In this document: one piece after another, positions 40,482 through 50,720 of the stretch
How the letters are laid out: each line of letters opens with the position of its first letter
How positions within the stretch are numbered: position 1 is the stretch's first letter
DNA from: Paenarthrobacter nitroguajacolicus JCM 14115
GTDB lineage: Bacteria > Actinomycetota > Actinomycetes > Actinomycetales > Micrococcaceae
Assembly (NCBI GenBank): GCA_001313365.1
Contig: BBFS01000010.1
Span: 1 to 64,000, forward strand
DNA length: 64,000 bases
Reading direction: 5' to 3'
Position numbers and translations under genes: made by a program
The notes under the pieces: generated by a model
The model's input: only the letters and a program-made list of their open reading frames with translations
Told to the model about the DNA's origin: nothing
The model's database searches: none

Positions 40482-41193
40482 GTGAACACCAACTCAGCAA
40501 ACGTCGCCGAGAGGCGGCTCGCGCCGCCGTCGTTGGCTATTTCCACGGTGATTTTCGCCCTCCGTCCCAGCGAGAAGTCCGGGCGCCCCCCACGCTGTGG
40601 CTGCCGCTGGTCCGCCGCATCCGCGAACCCTACAAAGACATGTGGGCCCTCCCGGGTGGGCCGTTGGCCCACGACGAATCGCTTCAGGATGCGGCCTCGC
40701 GGAACCTCCGTGAAACCACCGGCCTCGCGCCCCACTACCTGGAGCAGCTCTACGCGTTTGGAGGCCTCCACAGGTCACCCACCCAGCGGGTCGTCTCCAT
40801 TGTGTACTGGGCTTTGGTTCAACCCACCGAAGCTGCCCTCGCCGACGAATCCGAGAATGTGCGCTGGTTCCGGGCAGACCGGCTCGGCGAATTGGCCTTT
40901 GACCACAACGCAATCGTTGACTACGCCCTCTGGCGGCTCCGCAACAAGATGGCGTACGGTCCATCGCTTACCACCTGCTGGGAGAGTTTTTCACCCTCGC
41001 CCAGGTCCGCGAAGTCTACGAGGCCGTGCTGGACCGCCAGCTCGATCCCGCAAACTTCCGCAGGCACGTCAAGGCAACACCGGAAATCGAAGAAACCGGT
41101 GAATACCTCCAAGGCGGAAAACACCGCCCACCACGCCTCTACCGCTTTACCGGCACGCCCGGCCTCGGGCCAGATAACAGGAGTACACCATGA
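40482..41193 (+). CDS. nrtR: NUDIX-related regulator of NAD biosynthesis
   Basis: About 235 residues. An ADP-ribose-binding NUDIX domain ('AISTVIFALRP', 'YKDMWALPGGPLAHDESLQDAASRNLRETTGL', 'QLYAFGGLHRSP', 'WFRADRLGELAFDHNAIVDYALWRL') followed by a winged-helix domain ('YHLLGEFFTLAQVREVYEAVLDRQLDPANFRRHV' and 'YRFTGT'). This NUDIX plus wHTH layout is NrtR (NdnR in Corynebacterium), repressor of NAD genes. GTG 40482 is favoured by GCGAGGTGA; GTG 40473 is alternative. TGA 41191-41193 overlaps the nadA ATG. Breaks near 40585 and 40962. Confidence 0.88.
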
Positions 41194-42500
41194 GCAGCGT
41201 CAACACTGCCGTCCAGCTGATCACTCGCGAGGAAGCCGAGAAGGGCCTCTCCCGCGCAGGGTCCACGTGCAGCCCGGCCTTGGCCAGGGGCCCATGGGAG
41301 TACGACCTTGCCGAGGCCCTCGCCGGCGAGCCCGCCTACGGCCCGGGAGCCTCAAGCGACGACGTTGCGCCCCAAGCCACGCCGCGCCAAGGCCAGCTGC
41401 CGGAAGAGTACAAGAAGGCCACCGACGCCGAACTTGCGCCCGCATCCGGGCCGCCAAGGCGACGCTCGGGGGACCGCGCCGTAATTCTGGGCCATTTCTA
41501 CCAGCGTGACGAAGTCATCCAGTACGCAGACTTCGTCGGCGACTCGTTCCAGCTCGCCAACGCAGCACTGACCAAGCCGGACGCCGAAGCCATCATCTTC
41601 TGTGGCGTGCACTTCATGGCCGAAACGGCGGACATCCTCTCAACGCCTGAACAGGCAGTGATCCTGCCGAACCTCGCTGCGGGTTGCTCCATGGCGGACA
41701 TGGCGGACGAAGACTCCGTTGAGGAGTGCTGGGAGCAGTTGGAGGAAATATTCGGCACGGAGCCGGACGCATCAGGGCGTGTACCCGTCATCCCCCCCGT
41801 CACGTACATGAACTCTTCCGCTGCGCTCAAGGCGTTCTGTGGGCGCAACGGTGGAATCGTCTGCACCTCGTCCAACGCCAAAGTGGTCCTGGAATGGGCC
41901 TTCGAGCGCGGTCAGCGGGTCCTGTTCTTCCCCCCCGATCAGCACTTGGGCCGCAACACCGCCAAGGCACTGGGCGTCCCACTGGAACAGATGCCCATGT
42001 GGAACCCGCGCAAGGAACTCGGCGGCAACGACGAACAAGCGCTCCTGGACTCCCGCGTCATCCTCTGGCACGGCTTCTGCTCAGTCCACAAGCGCTTCAA
42101 CGTAGGCCAGATCGAAAAAGCCCGGCTGGACTTCCCTGGCGTCAACGTGATCGTCCACCCCGAGTGCCCCATGGAGGTAGTGGACGCCGCCGACTCCGCC
42201 GGTTCCACCGACTTCATCAAGAAGGCCATCGCTGCCGCAACCGAACCCACCACGTTCGCTATCGGCACCGAGATCAACATGGTGAACCGGCTCGCCGCCG
42301 AAAACCCGCAGCACACCATCTTCTGCCTCGATCCCGTCATCTGCCTTGCTCCACCATGTACCGCATCCACCCCCGGCTATCTCGCTGTCCTTGAGGAGCT
42401 CGTGGAAGGACGCATTGTCAACCGGATCACGGTGGACGACTCCGTGCAGGAAAACGCCAAGATTGCGCTGGAGCGCATGCTGGCAGCCAAGCCGGCCTAA
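41190..42500 (+). CDS. nadA: Quinolinate synthase (4Fe-4S)
   Basis: Condenses iminoaspartate with dihydroxyacetone phosphate to quinolinate. Conserved Cys motifs: 'IIFCGVHFMAETADIL', 'VIVHPECPMEVVDAAD' and, across the frame break at 42350, 'CLDPVICPCSTMYRI'. Also 'VPVIPPVTYMNSSAALKAFCG' and 'VLFFPPDQHLGRNTAKALG', in each of which a run adds a proline absent from the family. About 435 residues with an N-terminal extension whose frame is doubtful around 41440. The ATG overlaps the nrtR stop (ATGA). Confidence 0.95.
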   Translation: MSSVNTAVQLITREEAEKGLSRAGSTCSPALARGPWEYDLAEALAGEPAYGPGASSDDVAPQATPRQGQLPEEYKKATDAELAPASGPPRRRSGDRAVILGHFYQRDEVIQYADFVGDSFQLANAALTKPDAEAIIFCGVHFMAETADILSTPEQAVILPNLAAGCSMADMADEDSVEECWEQLEEIFGTEPDASGRVPVIPPVTYMNSSAALKAFCGRNGGIVCTSSNAKVVLEWAFERGQRVLFFPPDQHLGRNTAKALGVPLEQMPMWNPRKELGGNDEQALLDSRVILWHGFCSVHKRFNVGQIEKARLDFPGVNVIVHPECPMEVVDAADSAGSTDFIKKAIAAATEPTTFAIGTEINMVNRLAAENPQHTIFCLDPVICLAPPCTASTPGYLAVLEELVEGRIVNRITVDDSVQENAKIALERMLAAKPA

Positions 42501-42563
42501 GCCAGTCGGCACACCCCCCCATCTGGCACTTCACCCCCCCGGACTAGCCGAATCGAGCCTCAC

Positions 42564-44470
42564 ATGACTACAGCGAGCGTTGCTGAAGGGCCTGCCCCCC
42601 CAAGCGGCTGATCGTCGTCGGAAGCGGAATTGCAGGACTGTACTCCGCGCTGCTTGCCGCGGAAGCCGGTGCGGAAGTGGTACTGCTGACCAAGGGTGCG
42701 CTCGCGGACAGCAACACCTACTACGCCCAGGGTGGGATCTCCGCCGTGCTGGACGAGCCAGCCCCCCCGGTGACACGGTGGCTGCGCACATCGCTGACAC
42801 CCTCAAAGCCGGGGCAGGCCACTGTAACGAAGAAGCAGTACGGGTGTTGTGCACCGAGGCGCGGCTGGACATCGCCGGGCTTGGACGGTTCGGCGTGCAG
42901 TTCGACCTCGACGACGACGGCGACCCCGCCTTGGGTCTCGAAGCCGCCCACTCGGCTGCGCGAATCCTGCACGCCGGCGGCGACGCCACCGGTGCGGGAG
43001 TGGCCGCAGCGCTGATCAGGACAGTCCTGGATTTCCAAGCCGCGGGCAGGATCCAGGTCATCGGGCACGCCCAGGTCACCTCGCTCTCGTTGGGCGGACC
43101 GCAGGGTGGCCGCGTGGTGGGGGCCAATTTCCTCCACGACGGACGCCACCTCGGCGTCCACGGCGACTCCGTCCTCCTCGCGACGGGCGGAGCCGGACAG
43201 CTCTTTGCCCAAACCACCAACCCTGCGGTTGCCACGGCAGATGGTTTGGCGCTTGCATGGCGTGTTGGAGCCGCGGTTGCAGACCTCGAGTTCTTCCAGT
43301 TCCACCCAACATGCATGGTGCTCCCGGCAGCGGCCAGGGAAGCAGAAGGGAATAACGACCCCCCCTGCTCATCTCTGAAGCAGTGCGTGGCGAAGGGGGC
43401 CATCCTGGTCGATGCCACCGGGCTCCGGTTCATGCCCGACTACCATCCTGACGCAGAACTCGCGCCACGGGACGTCGTCTCCCGCAGCATCGCCCTGCAC
43501 CTGGCAAAACTCGGCGACCCCCCCAACGGCCACGTCTTCCTCGACGCCACCGTGATCGAAAAACAGCGAGGCCAAGGCTTCCTGGCCAAGCGCTTCCCCA
43601 CCCTCAGCAAACGGACACGCCAAGCCGGTGTCGACTGGACCCGGCAACTTGTTCCCGTCGCACCAGCGGCCCACTACTGGATGGGCGGGGTGGTGACCGA
43701 CCTCTACGGCCGCACGTCTGTTCCTGGTTTGCTCGCTGCCGGCGAAGTCGCTTGCACCGGTGTACAAGGTGCCAACCGGCTGGCCAGCAACTCCCTGCTC
43801 GAAGGCCTCGTGTTCGGGCGCAGGGCTGTTGAGGGGTTCCTCGGGTCGACTAACGGAGTCCCTCTGCGTGCTAACTCGGCCGCGGGCGGCCTCGCTTTTA
43901 CGCACGCTGCCGGGACCCCGCCAGCCGACCAACAAGACGCCAGCTCTCACGCGACAACGGCGCTGTCGGGGCCTCCGGAACTACCGTTTGTTGACAGCGG
44001 ACGTCCGCTGTCGGGGGGGTCTCCGGCGCCGCTGTTGGGTTCGGTCTTGGAAATGGATCCTGTGCCGGGTCCTGCTTCCTGGGAGTTTGAGTCTTTGCCG
44101 GGGCCGGGTGCTCTTGAGACGTCGTTTGGGCAGGCGGGGGCGTTTTCGCGGGGGGGCTTTGCGGCGTTTGATGACTGCGAAGGCCGGGGGTTTTGCGTGA
44201 TGGCGGATTGCTTCGAGAGGCCGGCGTGGCATTGGCTGCGTGGGCGGGGGGGATGTTCTGCCGTTGAACGTTCCGGATTCCCTTGATGTCCGGGAGCATG
44301 AGGACGCCAATCTGCTGTTGGCGGCCCAGCTGCTCGTCCACGCGGCCCGGGAGCGGCGGGAGTCGCTTGGAGCGCATTACCGCAATGACAGCGTGAGGGA
44401 ACCAGCCGCCGTCGAGGATTTTGATAAGCGTTACACCATGAGCCGGAAAGCGAGCCTCGTCCATGACTAA
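42564..44470 (+). CDS. nadB: L-aspartate oxidase with long insert
   Basis: FAD-dependent; makes iminoaspartate for NadA. 'KRLIVVGSGIAGLYSALLAAEAG' (FAD), 'DSNTYYAQGGISAVL', 'VLLATGGAGQLFAQTTNPAVATADGLALAWRVGA', 'FFQFHPTCMVLP', 'AAHYWMGGVVTDLYGRTSVPGLLAAGEVACTGVQGANRLASNSLLEGLVFGRRAVE' (split for reading). About 630 residues, longer than typical (about 535) because a Pro/Gly/Ser-rich segment of about 100 residues lies between the FAD part and the C-terminal helical domain ('ALRRLMTAKAGVLRDG'... 'YTMSRKASLVHD'). Breaks near 42596, 42765, 43360, 43520, 44015, 44152 and 44245. The stop overlaps nadC. Confidence 0.9.
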
Positions 44471-45348
44471 CCTGACCCTCCCCCCCGCAGCCCCCCCGTC
44501 CGGGACATCCTGGAACGGGCATTCGCGGAGGACGCACCCAGCGGCGACATCACCTCGCAACTACTGATCCCTGCCGATGCCCGGGCCACCGCCGTGCTGA
44601 ACGCGCGCGTCCCCCGGAGTCTTCAGCGGCGGTACCGTTTTCCGCGACGCCATGAAGCTGGTTGACCCGGACACCGAGGTGGAGCTACTGCTCGCTGACG
44701 GTGAAGCGTTCGACGCCGGAACCCACCTGGCGCGGGTCAGTGGCAGGGCCCGCTCAGTGCTGCTTGCCGAAAGGGTGGGCCTGAACCTGGTGCAGCGGAT
44801 GAGTGCCATCGCCACCAAGACCGCAGAATTCGTAAAGCTCGTGGAAGGGACGCGTGCGCGGATCACTGATACGCGCAAGACCACGCCCGGCCTTCGTGTC
44901 CTGGAACGTTACGCCGTGCGTTGCGGTGGGGGGAGCGAACCATCGCTACAGCCTTTCAGATGCCGTTCTGGCCAAGGACAACCACCTGGCCGTCATGACC
45001 GGAGGCGACTCCAGCAAGCTGACCGAATTGCTGGTTGCCGCCAAAGCCCAGCTGGGCCACACCACCCACTTCGAAGTTGAAGTGGACAGGGCCGAGCAGA
45101 TTGAACCGGTTCTGGCGGCCGGTGTGGACACCATCATGCTGGACAACTTCTCCGTCGACGAGCTCCGGGCCGGTGTCAAGCAGGTGGACGGTCGGGCTAT
45201 CGTGGAAGCGAGCGGCAACGTGAACATCAACACTGTCACCGAAATCGCTTCGACGGGCGTGGACGTCATCTCCATCGGAGGCCTGACGCACAGCGTAAGC
45301 GCGCTCGACCTCGGCCTCGACATCGAACTCAAAGCCACACAGAACTGA
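44463..45348 (+). CDS. nadC: Nicotinate-nucleotide diphosphorylase (carboxylating)
   Basis: Quinolinate phosphoribosyltransferase, about 285 residues. 'ILERAFAEDAPSGDITSQLLIPADARATAVLNAR', 'RVGLNLVQRMSAIATKT', 'ARITDTRKTTPGLRVLERYAVRCGGG', 'NHRYSLSDAVLAKDNHLAV', 'VDTIMLDNFSVDELRAGV' and 'EASGNVNINTVTEIASTGVDVISIGGLTHS' cover the active site. ATG 44463 overlaps the nadB stop by 8 bases. Breaks at 44480-44500, 44613 and 44930. Confidence 0.94.
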
Positions 45349-45360
45349 AGCGTTTCCGCC

Positions 45361-46530
45361 ATGATCTTCCTTGATGCCGCAGCCACCACTCCGGTCCGCC
45401 GCGAGGCTCTCGAAGCCATGTGGCCTTATCTGAGCGGCGAGTTCGGCAACCCGTCCAGCCATCACAGCCTGGGCGAAGCGGCAGCAGCTGCGCTCGCAGG
45501 GGCCCGTTCCGGCGTCGCGAAGGTCCTGAACTGCCGTGCCGGCGAGGTGACCTTCACCTCCGGAGGCACGGAAGCGGACAATCTTGCCGTGAAGGGCATT
45601 GCGCTGGCCCGTCAGGCGGCTGACCCTTCGCTGAACAGGGTGGTCATCAGCGCAATCGAGCATCCCGCGGTGGAAGAGTCGGCCCGCTACCTGGAACGAG
45701 TGCACGGGTTCGCCGTGGATGTGCTTGCGGTCGATGGAGAAGGCCTGGTGTCGATCGACGACCTGCGGGCGACAATAAGGCCCGAAACGGCTTTGGTGAG
45801 CGTCATGTACGCGAACAATGAGATCGGAACCATCCAGCCGATCGCTGCCTTGGCGACGGTGTCACGGGAACACGGCGTGCCTTTCCATACTGACGCGGTG
45901 CAGGCCGCCGGATGGTTGCCGCTGGACGTCAAAGCGCTTGGCGTGGATGCGTTGAGTATTTCCGGACACAAACTTGGTGCGCCCAAGGGATCCGGCGTCC
46001 TGTTCACCAAAGGGCGTCTCCGCGTAGAACCACTGGTTCACGGTGGCGGCCAGGAGAGGGCAAGGCGCTCGGGCACGGAGAACGTGGCTGGAGCTGTGGC
46101 ACTGTCCACGGCACTAAGGCTGTCCCACGCCGAGCAACCCGAACAGGCTGCGCGGGTTTCCGCTCTGAGGAATCAGTTCATCGATCAGATCCTCGCCACC
46201 GTTTCGGACGCCTTGCTCACGGGGCACCGAAGCCAACGGCTGCCTTCAGTAGCCTCTTTCTGCTTCCCGGGCACCAGCGGCGAGTCGGTGCTGCTTGAGC
46301 TCGAGCGGCTTGGGGTGGTGTGTTCCAGTGGCTCGGCCTGCGCGGCAGGATCGGACGCGCCCTCGCCGGTGCTGGTTGCCCTCGGCATCGCCCCCCCTGA
46401 AACGGCACAGACTGCGGTGCGTTTCAGCTTCACGTCAACTGTCACTGACGCCGAACTGAAACAGGCAGCCGTTGCCGTGGAAACCGCCGTCGGACGTGTC
46501 CGGAATCTGGCGGCACCGCAGCCAGGCTAG
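45361..46530 (+). CDS. Cysteine desulfurase (IscS/NifS-like) of the NAD operon
   Basis: PLP enzyme of 389 residues, one of the few uninterrupted genes here. 'MIFLDAAATTPVRREALEAMWPYL', 'GEVTFTSGGTEADNLAVKG', 'ISAIEHPAVEESARYL', 'LVSVMYANNEIGTIQPI', 'FHTDAVQAAGWLPLDV', PLP-Lys in 'LSISGHKLGAPKGSGVLF', and the catalytic Cys loop 'GVVCSSGSACAAGSDAPS'. It begins 12 bases after nadC. A desulfurase in a nad operon presumably supplies sulfur for the NadA cluster. The C run at 46390 keeps frame but adds a Pro after Gly-Ile-Ala. Confidence 0.95.
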   Translation: MIFLDAAATTPVRREALEAMWPYLSGEFGNPSSHHSLGEAAAAALAGARSGVAKVLNCRAGEVTFTSGGTEADNLAVKGIALARQAADPSLNRVVISAIEHPAVEESARYLERVHGFAVDVLAVDGEGLVSIDDLRATIRPETALVSVMYANNEIGTIQPIAALATVSREHGVPFHTDAVQAAGWLPLDVKALGVDALSISGHKLGAPKGSGVLFTKGRLRVEPLVHGGGQERARRSGTENVAGAVALSTALRLSHAEQPEQAARVSALRNQFIDQILATVSDALLTGHRSQRLPSVASFCFPGTSGESVLLELERLGVVCSSGSACAAGSDAPSPVLVALGIAPPETAQTAVRFSFTSTVTDAELKQAAVAVETAVGRVRNLAAPQPG

Positions 46531-46548
46531 AACCGGCGGCCGGGCCGG

Positions 46549-47040
46549 CTATACATGCCGGGCCCGCCGGAAAATCCAGTGCCGCAACAGGGTAAACCGA
46601 ACGGCCGTGGCCACGAACCCGGACAATGTAGTGGTCCAGAGCTCCTCGGCCACCGTGGCTTCGGGCCGGAGGAGATGCAGCATGCCAAGGCTCCCCCCGG
46701 TGATGATCAGCGCAATGCCGATCACGATCACTCCACTCAGGTGATCCTGCGTGCGCTTCTTGCGGCCCGTGATCTTGAACGTCAGGCGGCGGTTCAGGGC
46801 CGTGTTCATCAGCGACGTCAGGATCAGTGCCACAGCGTTGGCCAGTTGGGGGGGATCAATCCACGGACGCAGCAAGGCATAGATGGCCAGGGAACTCGCC
46901 GTGCAGACGACACCAACCCCGGTGAAGCGGATCAACTGCCGGACCACCGGGTACTTCAGGACGCCGCGATGCCGCTTGCGTGGGAGCTTAGGGGGAGGGA
47001 GATGGGCGTAGCTCAGTGGCCCCCCCGCAGCTATCTCCAT
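46549..47040 (-). CDS. GtrA-like membrane protein
   Basis: 163 residues, four predicted helices: 'LIRFTGVGVVCTASSLAIYALLR', 'LANAVALILTSLMNTALNRRLTF' (GtrA hallmark N-x-x-L-N-R-R-x-T-F), 'GVIVIGIALIITGGSLGMLHLL' and 'EELWTTTLSGFVATAVRFTLLRHWIF'. GtrA-family proteins are thought to flip polyprenyl-linked sugars for cell-surface glycans. No frame break in the present reading. It is convergent with the cysteine desulfurase with an 18-base gap. Confidence 0.9.
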   Translation of the reverse strand: MEIAAGGPLSYAHLPPPKLPRKRHRGVLKYPVVRQLIRFTGVGVVCTASSLAIYALLRPWIDPPQLANAVALILTSLMNTALNRRLTFKITGRKKRTQDHLSGVIVIGIALIITGGSLGMLHLLRPEATVAEELWTTTLSGFVATAVRFTLLRHWIFRRARHV

Positions 47041-47067
47041 GAAGTTAAGCCTGACACACTGTGCGGG

Positions 47068-47959
47068 CTACTCTTCCCAGGAAGCGCCGGTTACAGGGTT
47101 GTGGAGCTCTCCGATTCCTTCCACACGGCACACTACGGTGTCGCCAGGCTGGATTCGCGCGCACTCTGCGGGGGAACCCTGAGAGCACGAGGTCGCCGGC
47201 TTGGAGGGTCATGAACGAAGTCAGATAAACCATGATCTCGTCCACTTTCCAGCCGAGATCAGCTGTACCGGCGGTCCTGAGGGCGTGGCCATTGTGGACA
47301 ATGCCGATTTCAAGGTTCGAGTCATCCAGGTCCGTGACTATCCACGGGCCGACGGGCGTGAACGTGTCCTGGCTTTTGGCGCTGATCCAGAGTTCGTCGG
47401 ACTTCTGGAGGTCTCGGGCGGAGACGTCGTTGCCGATGGTGTATCCAAGGATTGCCGACCTCGCCGTCTCCAAGGTCAAACCCCCCCGCGCGCACGGCCG
47501 ACGACGACGGTCAGTTCAGCTTCCGGGTCCACATAACCCACGGTGGAGCTCAGTTGGATTGCTTCGCCGGGTCCGATGACGCTGGATGCTGCTTTGTGGA
47601 AGGCCTGGGGGCGGCAGGTCCCGGCCAGGCTGCCCGGTGTTGTGGGCCATACCGAAGACGTTGACAGGTGCCGATGGTGCCAGGAAGTTAAACGAATCTT
47701 GGCTGACCACATCGCCAAGCTCCCAGCCCTCCCTGGCCGGACTGTTGGCGTTCGCCCTCGATCCCGGGAAAGGGGGGAGTCCACCACGGTCCACTGGGTT
47801 CCTGCGGGCGAATCGAAATCCGTGGCGTTGTTGGCTACGAAGAACTGCTCGTCCGGATACGGGCTCGTCGAAGGCAGGCCGCTCAAGGACTCACTGGTCG
47901 GGGACTGGGCAGGGACGGGCCGGACGCGGGCGATGCGACGGGGGAGGCAGCGAGGTCAT
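47068..47959 (-). CDS. Fumarylacetoacetate hydrolase (FAH) family protein
   Basis: About 290 residues. FAH fold: 'GPGEAIQLSSTVGYVDPEAELTVVVGRRARGLTLETARSAILGYTIGNDVSARDLQKSD' with the metal/acid residues of 'DPEAELTVVVG', then 'PVGPWIVTDLDDSNLEIGIVHNG', 'KVDEIMVYLTSFMTLQAGDLVLSGFP' and 'QPGDTVVCRVEGIGELHNPV'. The family includes 2-oxo-hept-4-ene-dioate isomerases/hydrolases and acylpyruvases; specificity is unknown. Breaks near 47170, 47485, 47630 and 47770. The ATG complementary to 47957-47959 is chosen. Confidence 0.85.
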
Positions 47960-48062
47960 GATGACATCCTACGTCCTCCCTGAGCTTCGCCCTGCGTTGC
48001 GAGGCCCGTTTTACACCCCCCCATGACACGCCCTTAGCGCCCAGAGCGGGCCTCTCAACGCG

Positions 48063-48664
48063 TCAGGAGAGTGGGGCCGATCCGAACGCAACGCTGAAGC
48101 GGTCACACCACAGGACCACAGACGTCAGACCGGCGACGTCGGTCTGCGGGGATGGCGTAGTTGTGGTTGCCGTGAGTGGCTTTGATGCTCCCAGGTCCAC
48201 GTATCGCCCTGAACGGTACTTGAACCAGTCGCCACCGGCTTCCAGCTGCTCAACCAGACTTTGACGTCCGGACCGTCGCTGCTGGCCAGGTTCTCAAGTC
48301 GCACCAGATGGCTCCCGTCGGCGAGTTTCACCAGCTGGGCCGTGCCAGTGGTCTCATGCTCCTGGGATTGGAAAGCACCCGAGCTAAGAACCAGCGGAGC
48401 TGCGGGGGGACGGGCGGGGGGTGGGAGCCGGTGCTGCGGGACCGGAGGACGCGGGCGGTGGTGAGCCTGGGACTGCGGGCCTGTCGGCAGGTTCCGAGCT
48501 CGCAGAAAACGGTGCAGCGGGCAGCGCTTCATTGAGGGTGCTGCTGGTGAAGAGGCGCCACGGCTGGAACAACGCGCTCCCGCCACCACCGCTGAAAGGA
48601 TCACCAAACCTGCCACGGCCGCAAGGATCCTGTGGGCCCGGACCAGTCTCCGGAATCGGGTCAT
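48063..48664 (-). CDS. DM13 domain protein, membrane anchored
   Basis: About 200 residues. N-terminal 'RAHRILAAVAGLVILSAVVAGAALFQPWRLFTS' is a signal anchor; a Pro/Ala/Ser-rich spacer follows; then the electron-transfer-like DM13 domain 'LVLSSGAFQSQEHETTGTAQLVKLADGSHLVRLENLASSDGPDVKVWLSSWKP' and 'GSIKATHGNHNYAIPADTDV...VVLWCDRFSVAFGSAPL' after restoring breaks near 48200 and 48410. A Cys (LWCDRF) is typical of DM13. Divergent from the SLC13 gene. Function is unassigned; extracytoplasmic. Confidence 0.8.
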
Positions 48665-48797
48665 GCTCACAGTGTGTTCATGCTCCAAGGCTAGGCTTCG
48701 CAGGACCGGTGCGGGTGCTCCAAGGCTTACGGTTCGATGACGCGTTGTCCTCGTGGCGCGGAGGAAGGACACAGGGGCCGGGCTTAGAATCCGTTCC

Positions 48798-50000
48798 ATG
48801 CGTCTGGCAATCATTGGGCTGGTCCTCCTTGTGGCTGGTGGGATCACCGTGGCCACGGGTGTCCTGCCGTGGCAGGAAGTGGCGGTCCTGGTGGACCGGG
48901 TGGCACCCATCCTCGGCTTCGTGGTTGCCATGACGGTGGTGACAGAACTCGTCAGTGAGGCCGGCGCCTTCCAATGGATAGCCCGCCATCTGCGCGGTTG
49001 GGGGGGCGCGGGCGCAGCATCCTTCTGTGGTTGCTTTTGGCGTTGTTTGCCACCTTGAGCACTGTCTTCCTGTCGCTGGATACGACGGCGGTTCTCCTCA
49101 CCCCGGTGGTGGTCACCGTTGCCCGCCAAGCGGGCCTACCCGTCCTGCCCTTTGCTCTGACAACCGTGTGGCTCGCGAACACCGCCAGCTTGTTGCTTCC
49201 CATCTCCAATCTGACCAATCTCTTGGCGCAACACAACCTGGGCGGTATCAGTCCCGCACAGTTCGCCCAACTGATGTGGGCGCCGTCGGTTGCGGCCGTC
49301 CTGGTCCCTTTGGCGTTCATAGCATCGTTTTCAGGCGCGAACTGCGCAAGACCTATGCACGCGATTCCACCCGTCCAGCCCAAGGAATTTCGTCCAAAGC
49401 AACCACCGACAGGTCCTGCTGCTGGTCAGTGCCGTGGTCCTGTTGTTGCTGTTGCCGGCGCTGGTATCCGGAGTTGCCATCTGGATTCCTGCTGCAGCGG
49501 CCGCGGCCACCCTTGGGGTGGCGTTCGCAGTCCGTAGGCCCAAGGTGCTCAGGGTGACGTTGATTCCGTGGTCCCTGTTGCTGTTCACGTGCGGACTCTT
49601 CCTGGTGGTCGAGGCAGGTCAGTACCTTGGAGCGTCAGTGCTTCTTGGCCAAGTGGCGGGGCAAGGGGATGGGTTCCTTGAACTATTGAGACTGGCCATG
49701 ACGGGAGCCCTGGGCTCCAATGTGGTCAACAACCTCCCCCCCGCCTACCTGCTGGCCGAACCACTGGCAGGAAACCCTGAGAGGATGGCTGCCCTTCTGG
49801 TGGGAGTCAACGCGGGGCCCTTGATCACGCCGTGGGCATCACTGGCCACCCTGTTATGGCACGACCGGTTGGTGCGCATGAACGTGCTGGTCAAGTGGAG
49901 GGGGGGATACGCGCTCTTCGGCCTGATCGTGGCGCCCCTGACAATACTGGCCGCCGTTGCGGCGCTCGCGGTTTTTGGCCCGGGTGGGCTGTTCGGCTAG
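48798..50000 (+). CDS. SLC13/ArsB-NhaD family permease
   Basis: About 400 residues, 10 to 12 helices: 'LAIIGLVLLVAGGITVATGVLPWQEVAVLVDRVAPILGFVVAMTVVTELVSEAGAFQWIA', 'FLSLDTTAVLLTPVVVTVARQAGLPVLPFALTTVWLANTASLLLPISNLTNLLAQHNL' (split), and 'LRLAMTGALGSNVVNNLPAYLLAEPLAGNPERMAALLVGVNAGPLITPWASLATLLWHDRL'. The repeated N-x-x-S/P-L-P and NNLPAYL motifs identify the IT superfamily (ArsB/NhaD/SLC13). Substrate could be arsenite, citrate, sulfate or Na+. Breaks near 49000, 49330, 49738 and 49902. Confidence 0.85.
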
Positions 50001-50667
50001 CCAGGTAAAGTTCTCCCACAGGTACTTCTGCCGCCAATCGGTTGGCTGGTCCAGCCAGCGGGCACGCCCAAGCTTCGTTGTAGGCGCACGACGGGTTGTA
50101 CGCAAAGTTGAAGTCCAGCACGAGCTCTTGCCCGGCGCCGGTTTCCCGCGTCCCATGGAACGAGCCTTTGACTGTGTCCAGCAGATATCTTCCCGCTCCG
50201 TAGCTTCCGCCCTCTTTGCCGGCAGTCGAGTCACGGAAGGCACGAAGATGCCGCCACCATAGCTGCGTAGCCGCCAGGCCGCCAAGGAGCCCAGCCCGGG
50301 TAGCTCAAGGGTGCCGATCCTAGTAAAAGGCACTACGCCGTCAGTCCCTGTTTCGACGTTCATCTCCTGGCCGGCTCCGTCGGGGGGGACAAGGCGGCGT
50401 ACATTCGGAAGGAGGGATCGTAATCAGCGGTTCGCAGCCCGGAAAATGAGGCTTTCATTTCCGCGGTCAGCGCTGAAGCAGGATGGGTAGCGAACATCAG
50501 GTCCCGTTCCTGCCGCCAGAAGACATGCGCGTCGAACGGTTGGTGGCTGCGAGCTGACGCACCTTGTCGTAGAGAGCGAACGTCCGCAGGCGCCAGTCGG
50601 CAATATCAACCGCTGACATAGTGGGGGGGATGTCGTCCTCGAAATAGTCCTGCTGATCGGGAGCCAT
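49998..50667 (-). CDS. DUF1684 family protein
   Basis: About 220 residues when restored. 'DIADWRLRTFALYDKVRQLAATN', 'VFWRQERDLMFATHPASAL', 'YDPSFRMYAAL', 'TDGVVPFTRIGTLELPGLGSLAAWRLRSYGGGIFVPFRDSTAGKEGGSYGAGRYLLDTVKGS' and 'LVLDFNFAYNPSCAYNEAWACPLAGPANRLAAEVPVGE' fit DUF1684, a beta-rich family of unknown function. Breaks near 50100-50200, 50390, 50540 and 50630. The exact 3' end is uncertain and may overlap the permease stop by a few bases. Confidence 0.77.
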
Positions 50668-50720
50668 ACCCTCAGCCTAGTCCTGTGCGTGTCGCGGGAT
50701 CGCCGCAGCTAGGCTGGCTC

